Of a stretch of DNA of 34,128 nucleotides, positions 1-7,021 are shown piece after piece. The position numbers were made by a program, and so were the translations under genes. Positions within the stretch are counted from its first letter, which is position 1. Every line of letters begins with the position of its first letter. A model generated the notes under the pieces. That model made no database searches, was not told the origin of the DNA, and was given only the letters and a program-made list of their open reading frames with translations. The stretch is from an uncultured Lachnospiraceae bacterium. Lineage in GTDB: Bacteria; Bacillota; Clostridia; Lachnospirales; Lachnospiraceae. The stretch is from assembly GCA_910584585.1 (NCBI GenBank), contig CAJUBP010000047.1, forward strand, positions 6,360-40,487. The letters are read 5' to 3'.

Positions 1-517
1 GTTCTTCCGATAAAATCTTCATCTTTGCAGGAAGTGTGGGCGCTTTTTCTCCGATGTCCACACCCCGAGCGAAGATTTGCGCGTCTTCCCTGGTCACCTT
101 GCCGGAAACTCTGGCAAAATAAGTCTTAGGCACGTGCTTTCCGGGAGCCAGCAGATTGTGGGCCAGCGCCCCGTCATTGGTGATAAGCAACAGCCCTTCT
201 GTGTCGATGTCCAGCCTTCCCACCGGAAATAAATCCTTTCGCCGGTTTTCCGGAAAATAGTCCAAAACTGTCTTATGATAATTGTCTTTCACTGCGCTGA
301 CACAGCCCCCTGGCTTATAAAACATGAAATATTCATATTCCTGCCAGGAAATAATTTTTCCCTGGAAAGACACGGCGTCCGTAAGATTCACTTTCTGCTC
401 CGGACCTTTGGGAATGCTGCCGTTTACCAGAACCTGTTTTTTACGGATATACTGTTTTACCTGGCTTCGGGTTCCCACTCCCATATCCGCAAGGTATTTA
501 TCTAATCTGATCTGCAT
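1..517 (-). CDS. rsuA: RsuA/RluB-type rRNA pseudouridine synthase (3' end outside window)
   Basis: The reverse strand from an ATG at 517 reads as an RsuA-family pseudouridine synthase: an S4-like RNA-binding start (MQIRLDKYLADMGVGTRSQV), then the family's catalytic signature GRLDIDTEGLLLITNDG, whose Asp is the nucleophile. About 172 residues are present and the gene runs off the left edge. RsuA makes pseudouridine in 16S rRNA (position 516 in E. coli); RluB-type relatives act on 23S rRNA. The small S4 domain and start suggest the RsuA branch, but this cannot be settled from the visible part. It lies 158 bp downstream of an AlbA_2 regulator on the same strand, and the gap is filled by a tandem repeat whose units each resemble its translation start. 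Confidence 0.88.
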   Translation of the reverse strand, partial: MQIRLDKYLADMGVGTRSQVKQYIRKKQVLVNGSIPKGPEQKVNLTDAVSFQGKIISWQEYEYFMFYKPGGCVSAVKDNYHKTVLDYFPENRRKDLFPVGRLDIDTEGLLLITNDGALAHNLLAPGKHVPKTYFARVSGKVTREDAQIFARGVDIGEKAPTLPAKMKILSEE

Positions 518-676
518 GCTCGAATCCCCCGTATCCTGCCGCCTAAAGCCGCATGTTCTATCCCTAGTATCCCTTCGTTTGCACCGTATGTTCTATCCCT
601 TGTATCCTGTCGTTTTGCGCTTCATGGTCTATCCCTTGTATCCTGTTGTTTTTCGCTTCATGTTCTATCCCCGTGT
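517..676 (-). repeat. 35-37 bp tandem repeat forming the rsuA leader, with micro-ORFs
   Basis: Units begin at 517, 554, 589, 625 and 661 (+ coordinates), so the period is 35-37 bp; the unit starting at 517 is the most degenerate and the one at 661 is partial. Read on the minus strand, each unit has a GGGATAGAAC-like ribosome site followed by ATG (ATA in one). Two consecutive units encode the same ten-residue peptide MKRKTTGYKG and end in TAG within GGGATAG. The array begins at the stop codon of the upstream gene, where the stop overlaps an ATG (ATGA), and ends at the rsuA start codon. It looks like repeated duplication of a translation-initiation region. No spacers, so not CRISPR. Confidence 0.85.
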
Positions 677-1983
677 CATGGAAAAGGCTGCTTTACATTT
701 ACAATCCATTCTCCCTTTTTCTTAGAGCCCTTTCTTACAACCAGCCCCTCTTCTTTCAGGCGATGAATATGTTTCGTAATTGTGGTCAGGCCAATCCCAA
801 TCTGCCTGCTGATTTCACTCACTTTAATGCTGCTGTTCTCTTTCATCAGCGCAATAATTTTTTCGTCTTTATCATCCAGCCGTATCTCTTCTTTTTCCGG
901 CAGACAGGACTCTTTCTTTCTATTCTTCTCCAGGGGAATTGTTACAGTAATAAAATTTTCCGTGATATCAAATACTTCCTTTCCATACCTGGATACAATC
1001 AGCGGAACCCCATGCCCTGTCTGCTCAATATAATCCAACTGTACCATAATCTGCTGAAGTTCAAGATTTACCGGCTTGCTTTTTCCTTCAAAGAATTCCT
1101 CCAGTGTAAGTCCTTCGGGCAAACCTCCCACCGAGATAATCTCAATACGGTCATCAAACATATACACTGCAGGCGGCGTCTGCCTGGACCAACGGTTATG
1201 CAGACATGCATTCAGCCATGCCTCCCTGAAACATGGAAAATCAAAAAGTTTGCTTTCTCTTCTAAGGCTTCCGCCCATCTCTACTGCAGTATCGTTCAAT
1301 GCCTCCATGTAGTCCAGTACTTGTTTTACAGCCACAAGCATACATTTGTAGCCATACTCGTTTCTCTTAATAAGATCCGTTTTATTTGTTCCCCGAAACA
1401 CGGCGACTTTAATTGAGTAACTATTTGCGTCTGCCAAAAGACCAGCCATCAAATTATAAGCGCCGCTGCGGGTCAGGAGGTTTAAATTCTGTTGAAAGGT
1501 ATTTTCCCGCAACGTCAGATTATTTCCGGCATACAATGTTTTCAGCTGGTCAAAGGTTAATTCCTGATTGTTCGCTTCCATATTTACAATGGAATCTGAT
1601 ATGCTGAGCATCAGACTGCGTAACTGCTGCGGTGTTATTTCTCTGTCCTCATCCGCTGAGCGCATATAATACTTTCCATAAGCTGAATAAGGTTTTTCAT
1701 CGCCTTCCACAGTAACTTTTATTATATTTTTGTCTTCACATAGTTCCGTTATAATAGTCGGGATAACCTGCGGCTTAACAGCATTCACGATTCCCTGAGA
1801 AATCTCACGCATCGTGCGATCCCCAATTTGCTGTCCTACAACTTCTCCATCATTCTTTACGCCGAAATACAAAGTTCCTTTTCCATTTTTATTCAACATA
1901 GAGGCAAGGGAAATCATTCCTTCTTTTAATTCACCTGTCGTTTTCTTGAATTCAACCAATTCTGTTTCCATTCCGAAATTCAT
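676..1983 (-). CDS. AlbA_2/Schlafen-domain ATP-binding regulator with C-terminal winged helix
   Basis: A 435-residue protein with the architecture of COG2865-type regulators. The N-terminal AlbA_2 (Schlafen-like) domain spans about residues 1-130, with ETELVEFKKT and GTLYFGVKNDGEVVGQ. A GHKL-type ATPase segment lies about 240-340 (REAWLNACLHNRW, then IEQTGHGVPLI). A winged helix-turn-helix occupies about 370-430 (IKVSEISRQIGIGLTTITKH). Such proteins are usually annotated as putative transcriptional regulators; the ligand is unknown. I chose the ATG at 1983 because GGGAGG lies 8 nt upstream; the GTG at 1992 would directly abut that site. A good promoter lies upstream, overlapped by direct and inverted repeats that suggest autoregulation. 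Confidence 0.85.
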   Translation of the reverse strand: MNFGMETELVEFKKTTGELKEGMISLASMLNKNGKGTLYFGVKNDGEVVGQQIGDRTMREISQGIVNAVKPQVIPTIITELCEDKNIIKVTVEGDEKPYSAYGKYYMRSADEDREITPQQLRSLMLSISDSIVNMEANNQELTFDQLKTLYAGNNLTLRENTFQQNLNLLTRSGAYNLMAGLLADANSYSIKVAVFRGTNKTDLIKRNEYGYKCMLVAVKQVLDYMEALNDTAVEMGGSLRRESKLFDFPCFREAWLNACLHNRWSRQTPPAVYMFDDRIEIISVGGLPEGLTLEEFFEGKSKPVNLELQQIMVQLDYIEQTGHGVPLIVSRYGKEVFDITENFITVTIPLEKNRKKESCLPEKEEIRLDDKDEKIIALMKENSSIKVSEISRQIGIGLTTITKHIHRLKEEGLVVRKGSKKKGEWIVNVKQPFP

Positions 1984-2002
1984 ATCTGCCACCTCCCTCT
2001 AT

Positions 2003-2031
2003 ATTATATCTCTTTCCCCTAATTTAATCAA
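2003..2031 (-). promoter_or_regulatory. Sigma-A promoter of the AlbA_2 gene
   Basis: On the minus strand TTGATT (2026-2031) and TATAAT (2003-2008) are separated by 17 bp, followed by the ribosome site GGGAGG and the start at 1983. The -35 element lies inside the first of the TTAATC repeats, so a protein bound there would block RNA polymerase. Confidence 0.7.
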
Positions 2032-2084
2032 CACTTAATCGTCACTTTAATCATCACAGACATGATGATTAAAGTGACGATTAA
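2024..2084. promoter_or_regulatory. Candidate operator: direct TTAATCnnCAC repeats plus perfect 22-bp inverted repeat
   Basis: TTAATCAACAC (2024), TTAATCGTCAC (2035) and TTAATCATCAC (2047) are spaced 11-12 bp apart, about one helical turn. The last two form the left arm (2035-2056) of a perfect 22-bp inverted repeat whose right arm is 2063-2084, with a 6-bp centre. The right arm overlaps the M23 peptidase stop codon; the first repeat overlaps the AlbA_2 -35 box. No T-run follows on either strand, so a protein-binding operator is more likely than an intrinsic terminator. Confidence 0.65.
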
Positions 2085-2944
2085 ATTTTCCCAACAAACG
2101 AGTTACTGGAAAACTGATAGTTCAGCCTTTTTTCCTCCAGCCATTTCAGCACCCAGTAAGGATTCACGCTCAATTCCGCCCCTGCGCTGTCATTGACATA
2201 AATCCCAAGATGAAGGTGTACGGCAAATTTCCCCACCGTGCCCTCTTCTTCTCCGTAACCGCTGTCTCCCATAAATCCCAGAAGCTCTCCTGCCTTAATC
2301 TCATCCCCTTCCTGAAATTCTCTGGCATAATCACTGAGATGGGCGTAATAGAAATACCCGCCGCCCGGCGCGCGTATGCCAATCCGGTAGCCGCCCAGCT
2401 TCAGCCAGCCTACCTTTTCCACAACTCCGTCTGTGATGCTGACTACAGGATAATGGCCTCTCTCATTGAAGGATGCCATGATATCCGTTCCCTCATGGCC
2501 CCGGTTCCCGCCGAAACTCCGGTCAAACATCCAGGAATTTTCAAATGAAGTAACCATTGAACTGTCTTTCTGAGACAAAGGAACCGGAAAATATTTCAAA
2601 TCCTGCCAGACAGCCCGCTCCATCCCAGACAGTTCCTGAATCTGAGAACTCTGATACTGGCGCAGCAGTTCCAGATAGTCCTCCAACTCCCGCTGCCCCT
2701 CCTGCTCTGTCAGCAGATAGCCCAAGAGATAGTCGTACCTGGAATATTCTGAATCTTTCTCATAACTGCAGAAAGTCCCATACAATTCTGCCGAAACTTC
2801 CTGTTGGCGCAGGAGTTCTCTGGCATCCTCCTTTGCCAGCAGGTTGGTAATTTTCGCGAACTGCTGTATCTGGCTGGTCAGGGAAGTAAGGAAACAGACC
2901 ATGGTTCCCAGAATCAGCAGCCATATCCATATCTGCTTTTTCAT
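2081..2944 (-). CDS. Membrane-anchored M23 family metallopeptidase
   Basis: A 287-residue protein with an N-terminal signal/anchor helix (residues about 4-20), a helical stretch rich in Glu, Leu and Gln (about 25-115), and a C-terminal LytM/M23 domain. Zinc ligands and catalytic residues are visible: H150 and D154 in HEGTD, H202 in YYAHLSD, and H243/H245 in HLHLG. It should sit outside the membrane and cut or bind peptidoglycan cross-bridges. In Firmicutes, similar short anchored M23 proteins act in division or sporulation (for example SpoIIQ-like), but nothing here decides its role. Start ATG follows AAAGGA. Its stop codon lies in the right arm of the inverted repeat controlling the next gene. 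Confidence 0.88.
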   Translation of the reverse strand: MKKQIWIWLLILGTMVCFLTSLTSQIQQFAKITNLLAKEDARELLRQQEVSAELYGTFCSYEKDSEYSRYDYLLGYLLTEQEGQRELEDYLELLRQYQSSQIQELSGMERAVWQDLKYFPVPLSQKDSSMVTSFENSWMFDRSFGGNRGHEGTDIMASFNERGHYPVVSITDGVVEKVGWLKLGGYRIGIRAPGGGYFYYAHLSDYAREFQEGDEIKAGELLGFMGDSGYGEEEGTVGKFAVHLHLGIYVNDSAGAELSVNPYWVLKWLEEKRLNYQFSSNSFVGKI

Positions 2945-3024
2945 AGTGTCCTTTTGATTCTGTCGTTACTTCAAGTATATTCCTGGGGGTATTTTAAAAA
3001 TTCCAGGTTATTCCGGAATAGATT

Positions 3025-3625
3025 TTATCTTTGGGGACGGACGGAAATACCGGGTTGACACACATTTGACACCTTTTTTATTTTTTGTGTCCTTATCAGA
3101 AATCTACCGCTAATTCGACAATCCCCAATTTCAAGGTTGTTGCGGTCTTTCCCTAACATTGTGTTAAGTTCCTTCTGCTGGATAAAGGCATTGTATACCT
3201 TGTTTGACATTGGAATAGTGTGTATGCCGGATTTTGTTTTCGGCGTGCTTACGCAGTATTCCATCCCATTGCCGAAGTTCTTATAAATCAGCGTACGCCG
3301 GATATGGATTTCTTTCTTCCCCATGTCCACATCATCCCATGTAAGCCCCACCAGTTCGCCACACCTTACACCAGTGCCGGGCATTACCGTAAGCATAGGA
3401 TAATAACGTTTATACCTGCTGTCGAACTTCACAAATTCCATAAGCTGTTTCTGCTGTCCCACCGTTAAGGCTTTCTTTTCCTCCGGCTCACACCCGTAAT
3501 CTTTCCAGACCGATTTCGCCGGGTTCTTGCGGATGATGCCATCATCCACCTCCATTTTCAAGGACAGGGCGTATCAGATTATGTATGCGCCTGATACTGT
3601 TTTTGCTGTTTTTCCTGTTTGCCAT
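3025..3625 (-). pseudogene. Broken tyrosine recombinase (integrase) remnant
   Basis: The reading frame 3025-3561 encodes the middle of a tyrosine integrase: DDGIIRKNPAKSVW, then GTGVRCGELVGLTWDDVD with the first catalytic Arg, then HIRRTLIYK and TPKTKSGIHTIPMS. Upstream, an ATG at 3625 with an AAGGA site opens a second frame, MANRKNSKNSIRRIHNLIRP, that would join the first if about one A were removed near 3556. The arm-binding and most of the core-binding region are missing, and the C-terminus lacks the HxxR and Tyr nucleophile motifs. So it is internally deleted, frameshifted and truncated, a relic of an integrated element. It lies just before other accessory DNA. Confidence 0.8.
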
Positions 3626-3644
3626 AAAATACCATCCTTTCTTA

Positions 3645-3707
3645 ATTCCCCGGTCTTTTATGGCATGGCTTTTGTATGCCTTTATGATACCATAAAGCCG
3701 GGGGAAT
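3645..3707. repeat. Imperfect inverted repeat upstream of the integrase remnant
   Basis: Arms 3645-3663 and 3690-3707 pair imperfectly (ATTCCCCGG-type against CCGGGGGAAT). It may be an old element boundary or a hairpin; no function can be assigned. Confidence 0.35.
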
Positions 3708-3756
3708 GTAAATTAATTTGACACAAAAACTAAGTCTTATAATTTTAGGCATAGAA

Positions 3757-3894
3757 GTGGGCACAAAAAAATGCCGGCGCATATCCAGCAAGATAACGCC
3801 GACTGTCAAGTCAGCAAAACGGTCTAAAAAGGGTGATGGTAAGATAAACTTAACAGTAAGCGTTCCGGCTAATAAAGTAAAGAAACTACTCTAG
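3757..3894 (+). CDS. Possible 45-residue lysine-rich small protein or gene fragment
   Basis: A GTG-started frame ends in TAG at 3892-3894. Its product is very basic, with SAKRSKKGDGKINLTVSVPA near the middle and VKKLL at the end. The pattern of hydrophobic and charged residues looks protein-like, but there is no clear ribosome site and no family is recognised. It lies between the integrase relic and the toxin locus and may be the 3' end of a lost mobile-element gene. Confidence 0.25.
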   Translation: MGTKKCRRISSKITPTVKSAKRSKKGDGKINLTVSVPANKVKKLL

Positions 3895-4001
3895 AGCGTG
3901 TCTTAAAATTCATTCCCGCCATCTGTAACCCCCCGCTTGCTTTGCAAGTGCCATCCGGTAAAGGGGTTGACAAGCTCATTGGCTCTTTTGTGTCTGGCTG
4001 G
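3895..4001. other. Unassigned accessory segment, possibly an insertion-sequence end
   Basis: About 107 bp between the small lysine-rich frame and toxin copy 1. It begins with AGCGTGTCTTAAAATTC, a style seen at some insertion-sequence ends, and holds a short hairpin CTTGC-TTT-GCAAG (3936-3948). No transposase is present and no second end was found, so this is only a suggestion. Confidence 0.2.
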
Positions 4002-4015
4002 GCTGGAAAAACAGA

Positions 4016-4044
4016 TTGCCGGATAATTTTTTGTATGCTATAAT
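4016..4044 (+). promoter_or_regulatory. Promoter of toxin gene copy 1
   Basis: TTGCCG (4016-4021), 17 bp, TATAAT (4039-4044), with TGC directly before the -10 giving an extended -10 TGnTATAAT. Both boxes and spacing are kept in copy 2. Transcription would start near 4051, leaving a leader of about 58 nt. Confidence 0.75.
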
Positions 4045-4079
4045 CTTCTGTAGGAGCAGACGTGTTACAAGGTGGTGAG

Positions 4080-4100
4080 CCTCCCTTAAAAGAAGGGGGG
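4080..4100 (+). promoter_or_regulatory. Leader hairpin sequestering the toxin ribosome site (copy 1)
   Basis: CCTCCCTT (4080-4087) can pair along its whole length with AAGGGGGG (4093-4100) around the loop AAAAG; one pair is G-U. The 3' arm is the ribosome-binding site, ending 8 nt before the start codon. Burying the ribosome site is typical of type I toxin mRNAs. Confidence 0.7.
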
Positions 4101-4108
4101 TGACGCAT

Positions 4109-4204
4109 ATGAATACATACCAGATTTTAACCCTGTTATTTTTGGGCGGTAATTTTCTTATTGCGTTGCTTACCTATATTGATAGGACTAATAAGCGCAA
4201 ATAA
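4109..4204 (+). CDS. Holin-like small membrane toxin, copy 1
   Basis: A 31-residue peptide beginning MNTYQILTLLFLGGNFLIAL, with one transmembrane helix (about residues 5-23) and a basic tail (DRTNKRK). This plan matches the Hol_Tox (putative holin-like toxin) family of Firmicutes: MxTYxxL start, single helix, Lys/Arg-rich end. Such peptides usually insert in the membrane and depolarise it when made in excess. Support for a real gene: AAGGGGGG 8 nt upstream, an extended -10 promoter, its own terminator, a convergent antisense RNA, and a second copy at 28057-28152 with 29 of 31 residues identical. Toxicity is inferred from family and layout, not shown. Confidence 0.85.
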   Translation: MNTYQILTLLFLGGNFLIALLTYIDRTNKRK

Positions 4205-4244
4205 ATAAACCTACCTTGTATCTTGGCGGATGAGGTAGGTTTAT
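4205..4244 (-). terminator. Terminator of the antisense RNA, copy 1
   Basis: A 12-bp stem (4205-4216 with 4233-4244) around AAACCTACCT/AGGTAGGTTT. On the minus strand it is followed by U-rich ATTTATTT. In copy 2 the third pair changes from A-T to G-C on both sides, a compensatory change that supports the structure. Confidence 0.65.
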
Positions 4245-4290
4245 ATAACTAAGCTCGGAGGCTAACCACACTTGTGGGCGGTTGCTCCTT
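4205..4290 (-). ncRNA. Convergent antisense RNA (candidate antitoxin), copy 1
   Basis: Predicted start is about 7 nt below the -10 at 4297-4302, and the predicted end is the stem 4205-4244, giving an RNA of about 85 nt. It is complementary to the toxin mRNA 3' UTR and opens with the hairpin whose other strand is the toxin terminator. A convergent 3'-overlapping antisense RNA is the arrangement of B. subtilis txpA/RatA. The single-stranded part carries AGCCTCC, the same sequence as in the toxin leader. Confidence 0.7.
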
Positions 4291-4294
4291 TTCT
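4257..4294 (+). terminator. Toxin mRNA terminator, copy 1
   Basis: Hairpin from GGAG (4257-4260) to CTCC (4285-4288), with internal pairs AACC/GGTT and CAC/GTG, followed by TTTTCT. It ends the toxin transcript after it has crossed the whole antisense gene. Confidence 0.7.
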
Positions 4295-4296
4295 AT

Positions 4297-4325
4297 AATA
4301 TAACATTTCTGTATCTGAAATTCAA
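4297..4325 (-). promoter_or_regulatory. Antisense RNA promoter, copy 1
   Basis: On the minus strand TTGAAT (4320-4325), 17 bp, TATATT (4297-4302). Copy 2 has TTGATT, 17 bp, TATATT at the equivalent place. Confidence 0.72.
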
Positions 4326-4524
4326 CTGCTTTTTTTAGAATCGACGAAATTATTCTTGCTAAATTCCTGACACACATCCCATAAACAGACACCATTTTTG
4401 ACACCGTTTTTTCGGGATTTTACGGTTTTTCGTGGAATAAGATGAAAAGAAGAAACGCCGGAAATGCCCATAAACAGGCACTTACAGCGTTCCATAAAGT
4501 TTGATAAAAGCCATACCATAAAAT

Positions 4525-5976
4525 CTATAAATGAGAACGTTTCAGAAATTCCAAAATTAATTTCCAGACCTTTTCCGTGGAGGAAATGCTTAAACGTTCC
4601 TGTGGAGTATGAATATCGTAATTGTTAGGGCCAAAAGAAATAGCGTCCAGATGTTCTATTTTGCCGGAGAGGATTCCGCACTCCAATCCTGCGTGGATGG
4701 CCTGGAGTTTCGGCTCTTCCTGGAACAAATCCCGGTATGTTTCCGCCATCAGTCCCCGCACCTGGGATTGCGGCTCGTATTCCCAGGCGGGATAATCTCC
4801 GTGCATTTCCAGTTCTCCGCCCAAAAATTCTGTGATAAATGCCAGACGTTCTGTCAATTCATATTTTCTGCTGGTGACGCTGCTTCTCACGGAAAAGCAC
4901 AGGAAGAATTCTTCTTCTGCAAGAGTCATAATGCCCGGGTTTAAAGAGGTTTCTACCAGTCCCTGGATTTCCGTGCTCATATTCTGCACGCCAAAGGGCA
5001 TGGCGCGGAGCATAAACAGAATACGGATCAGAGAAGCGTCTGTCAATGTCTGCGCCTTCTTTTGTTCCAGTTTTCGGCAGGAAACCGTAACTCCCTCATC
5101 TGAACTGCGGTACTCCTGCTTCAAAGTTTTATTGAGACGTTCCACAGTGGAAAGCAGTTCTTTGCTGTCCTCTTCGGATACCAGAATCAAAGCTTTGGCC
5201 TCCCTTGGAATGGCGTTATCTTTCAGGCCGCCTGACAGTGTTTCCAGGGAAAAGGAACCGGACTGCCTCAGTTCATAGAGGACTCTGCCCAGCAGCATTA
5301 CGGCATTGCCCCGCTCCTTGTGGATCTCGCTGCCGGAATGTCCGCCTTTTAGCCCCGTTACCAAAAGCTCATATTCCATTCCCTCTGTCTCTGTGCGGGA
5401 AACAGGCATGCGGCAGTCCGCCCGAAGCCCTCCGGCGCAGCTTGTCAGGAAAATTCCTTCTTCGTCCGAATCAATATTCAGAAGTTTTCTGCCCTTAAGC
5501 ATGGAGAGATCAATGGATTCTGCACCCAGCAAACCGATTTCCTCATCCACCGTCAATACCACTTCCAGAGGAGGATGGGGCAGGGAATCATCTTCCAGAA
5601 TTGCCAGTGCGTAAGCCACGGCAATTCCGTCGTCGCCACCCAGTGTGGTTCCCTCGGCCTTTAAAAAATCGCCGTCCACATAGAGCTTCAGGCCATCTTT
5701 TTCAAAATCAATCTCCACATGATTTTCTTTTTCACAGACCATATCCATATGTCCCTGAATAATCACTGGTTCCGAATCCTCGTATCCTTTGGAGCCGTCT
5801 TTAAAAATAATCACATTATTGCTCTCATCCTGAATCCATCTCAGATTATGTTCTTTCGCAAAGGAAACGCAATAATCGCTGATTGCCTTTGTATTTCCGG
5901 AACCGTGGGGAATCCCGCAGATTTCCTCGAAATACGCAAACACTCTCTTCGGCTCTAAATTTTCACAAACGCCCAT
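4525..5976 (-). CDS. pepD: Aminoacyl-histidine dipeptidase (M20 family)
   Basis: A 483-residue cytoplasmic zinc dipeptidase of the PepD type, which cleaves Xaa-His dipeptides such as carnosine. The fold-defining metal motifs are present: GHMDMV (H76, D78), TLGGDDGIAVAY with a bridging Asp, and DEEIGLLGAE with the catalytic Glu pair, followed by the lid domain (GLKGGHSGSEI). Length matches the family (about 485). The ATG at 5976 is preferred to one 29 codons upstream because it has AGGTG at correct spacing and the upstream stretch is not family-like. It diverges from ylbJ across a 97-bp gap. Confidence 0.9.
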   Translation of the reverse strand: MGVCENLEPKRVFAYFEEICGIPHGSGNTKAISDYCVSFAKEHNLRWIQDESNNVIIFKDGSKGYEDSEPVIIQGHMDMVCEKENHVEIDFEKDGLKLYVDGDFLKAEGTTLGGDDGIAVAYALAILEDDSLPHPPLEVVLTVDEEIGLLGAESIDLSMLKGRKLLNIDSDEEGIFLTSCAGGLRADCRMPVSRTETEGMEYELLVTGLKGGHSGSEIHKERGNAVMLLGRVLYELRQSGSFSLETLSGGLKDNAIPREAKALILVSEEDSKELLSTVERLNKTLKQEYRSSDEGVTVSCRKLEQKKAQTLTDASLIRILFMLRAMPFGVQNMSTEIQGLVETSLNPGIMTLAEEEFFLCFSVRSSVTSRKYELTERLAFITEFLGGELEMHGDYPAWEYEPQSQVRGLMAETYRDLFQEEPKLQAIHAGLECGILSGKIEHLDAISFGPNNYDIHTPQERLSISSTEKVWKLILEFLKRSHL

Positions 5977-6073
5977 TGTAATCACCTGTTCCTTTCTTTT
6001 TTCAAATAAACTTTCCTTTTGGGGATCAAAACTGCATGTAGCATATTTCTTATCCTGGCTCATAAAATGAACT

Positions 6074-7006
6074 ATGAAAAAGATCCTATACCCCGTTTTA
6101 TTAATTGGTTTTCTGCTTTACATCTTAATATTTCCAGAAGAATCGGTCAATGCCGCCGCTCTGGGCCTGAATCTGTGGTATGAAAAAATGCTGCCTACGC
6201 TGCTGCCTTTTTCCATTCTTTCCTACATCCTGATCCATTCCGGGATTCTGGACGGACTTACCAGGGGAATCCACCGCCTGCTGAAACACGTCTTTCCTGT
6301 CAGCAGCGCCGGAATCTATCCCCTGGCCGCCGGCCTGTTGTTTGGATTTCCCATGGGCAGCAAAATTACCGCTGATCTGGTTACAGCCGGAAAAATGTCC
6401 CGGGAAGAGGGAGAGCGGCTTTTCTGTGTCTGCAACAACATCAGCCCTGTGTTTATCGGCAGCTTTATCCTGAATGACTGCCTGAACCGGCCGGATCTTA
6501 GGATTCCAAGCTATTTGATTCTCTATGCGCCGCCTCTGATCCTCTATATGCTGCAAAACGGCCGAAAAACCTTCACTGTCCCCAAAGAGCATGCCTCTTT
6601 CGCCGGACAGTCCCTAAAAAAAACGACATCCATGAGCTTTCAAATCATAGATGCCGGTATTATGAACGGATTTGAAACATTGGCAAAGCTGGGCGGCTAC
6701 ATTATTCTCTTTGCCATCCTGGCTCAGATGACAGCGCTGCTTCCTCTGTCAAATCCAATTCTCAAATGCCTTCTGATTGGATTTACAGAAATCACAAACG
6801 GGATTTCCTATACGGCAAAGCAGAATCTGGACTTTTCGATCATGTACCCTTTGATGATGGCGTATACTGCCTTCGGCGGCCTTTCCGGATTCGCACAGAC
6901 AGCTTCCATGGTGAAAGAATGCCGGTTCTCCATGCTGCCGTATTTTCTGACAAAAATTTTTCAGACAACGGCTGCCTTCCTTCTGGCTCTTATATTCGTC
7001 TGCTGA
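6074..7006 (+). CDS. ylbJ: YlbJ-type sporulation integral membrane protein
   Basis: A 310-residue polytopic membrane protein with about eight hydrophobic segments. Recognisable YlbJ features are LLPFSILSYILIHSGIL near the start, GLLFGFPMGSKITADLV, and CNNISPVFIGSFIL, all typical of this nucleoside-recognition (Gate) domain family. In B. subtilis ylbJ is a mother-cell sporulation gene needed for cortex formation; here that role is inferred. The protein is shorter than the Bacillus form (about 400). It lies beside coaD and rsmD, as in many Clostridia, and converges with the coiled-coil gene with a 15-bp gap. Its ribosome site is weak, and I found no convincing promoter in the short gap to pepD. 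Confidence 0.8.
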   Translation: MKKILYPVLLIGFLLYILIFPEESVNAAALGLNLWYEKMLPTLLPFSILSYILIHSGILDGLTRGIHRLLKHVFPVSSAGIYPLAAGLLFGFPMGSKITADLVTAGKMSREEGERLFCVCNNISPVFIGSFILNDCLNRPDLRIPSYLILYAPPLILYMLQNGRKTFTVPKEHASFAGQSLKKTTSMSFQIIDAGIMNGFETLAKLGGYIILFAILAQMTALLPLSNPILKCLLIGFTEITNGISYTAKQNLDFSIMYPLMMAYTAFGGLSGFAQTASMVKECRFSMLPYFLTKIFQTTAAFLLALIFVC

Positions 7007-7021
7007 AACGCTGCCTTCTGC

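Larger units (their letters stand above)
4002..4471 (+). repeat. Toxin/antisense module, copy 1 of an inverted duplication
   Basis: This segment aligns almost end to end with the reverse complement of 27790-28266. Shared parts are the last codons of the MreB-like gene (GCTGGAAAAACAGATTGCC), toxin promoter, leader hairpin, toxin gene, two terminator hairpins, antisense promoter, and about 170 bp beyond it. The first 63 nt of the toxin gene are identical while flanks differ moderately, so the coding part is under stronger constraint. The copies lie in opposite orientation about 23 kb apart. Confidence 0.9.

Noticed and set aside
517..676. Tandem repeat as a CRISPR array
   Set aside because: Units are contiguous without spacers and diverge gradually.
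2035..2084. 22-bp perfect inverted repeat read as a terminator of the M23 gene
   Set aside because: AT-rich arms and no U-run on either strand; phased repeats and promoter overlap fit an operator better.
3718..3743. TTGACA and TATAAT before the lysine-rich small frame
   Set aside because: The spacing is only 14 bp, too short for a normal sigma-A promoter.
4322..4519. 65-residue minus-strand reading frame beyond the antisense promoter
   Set aside because: A related peptide can be read at copy 2, but DNA homology alone explains this, the frame there ends earlier, and no ribosome site or family is seen.
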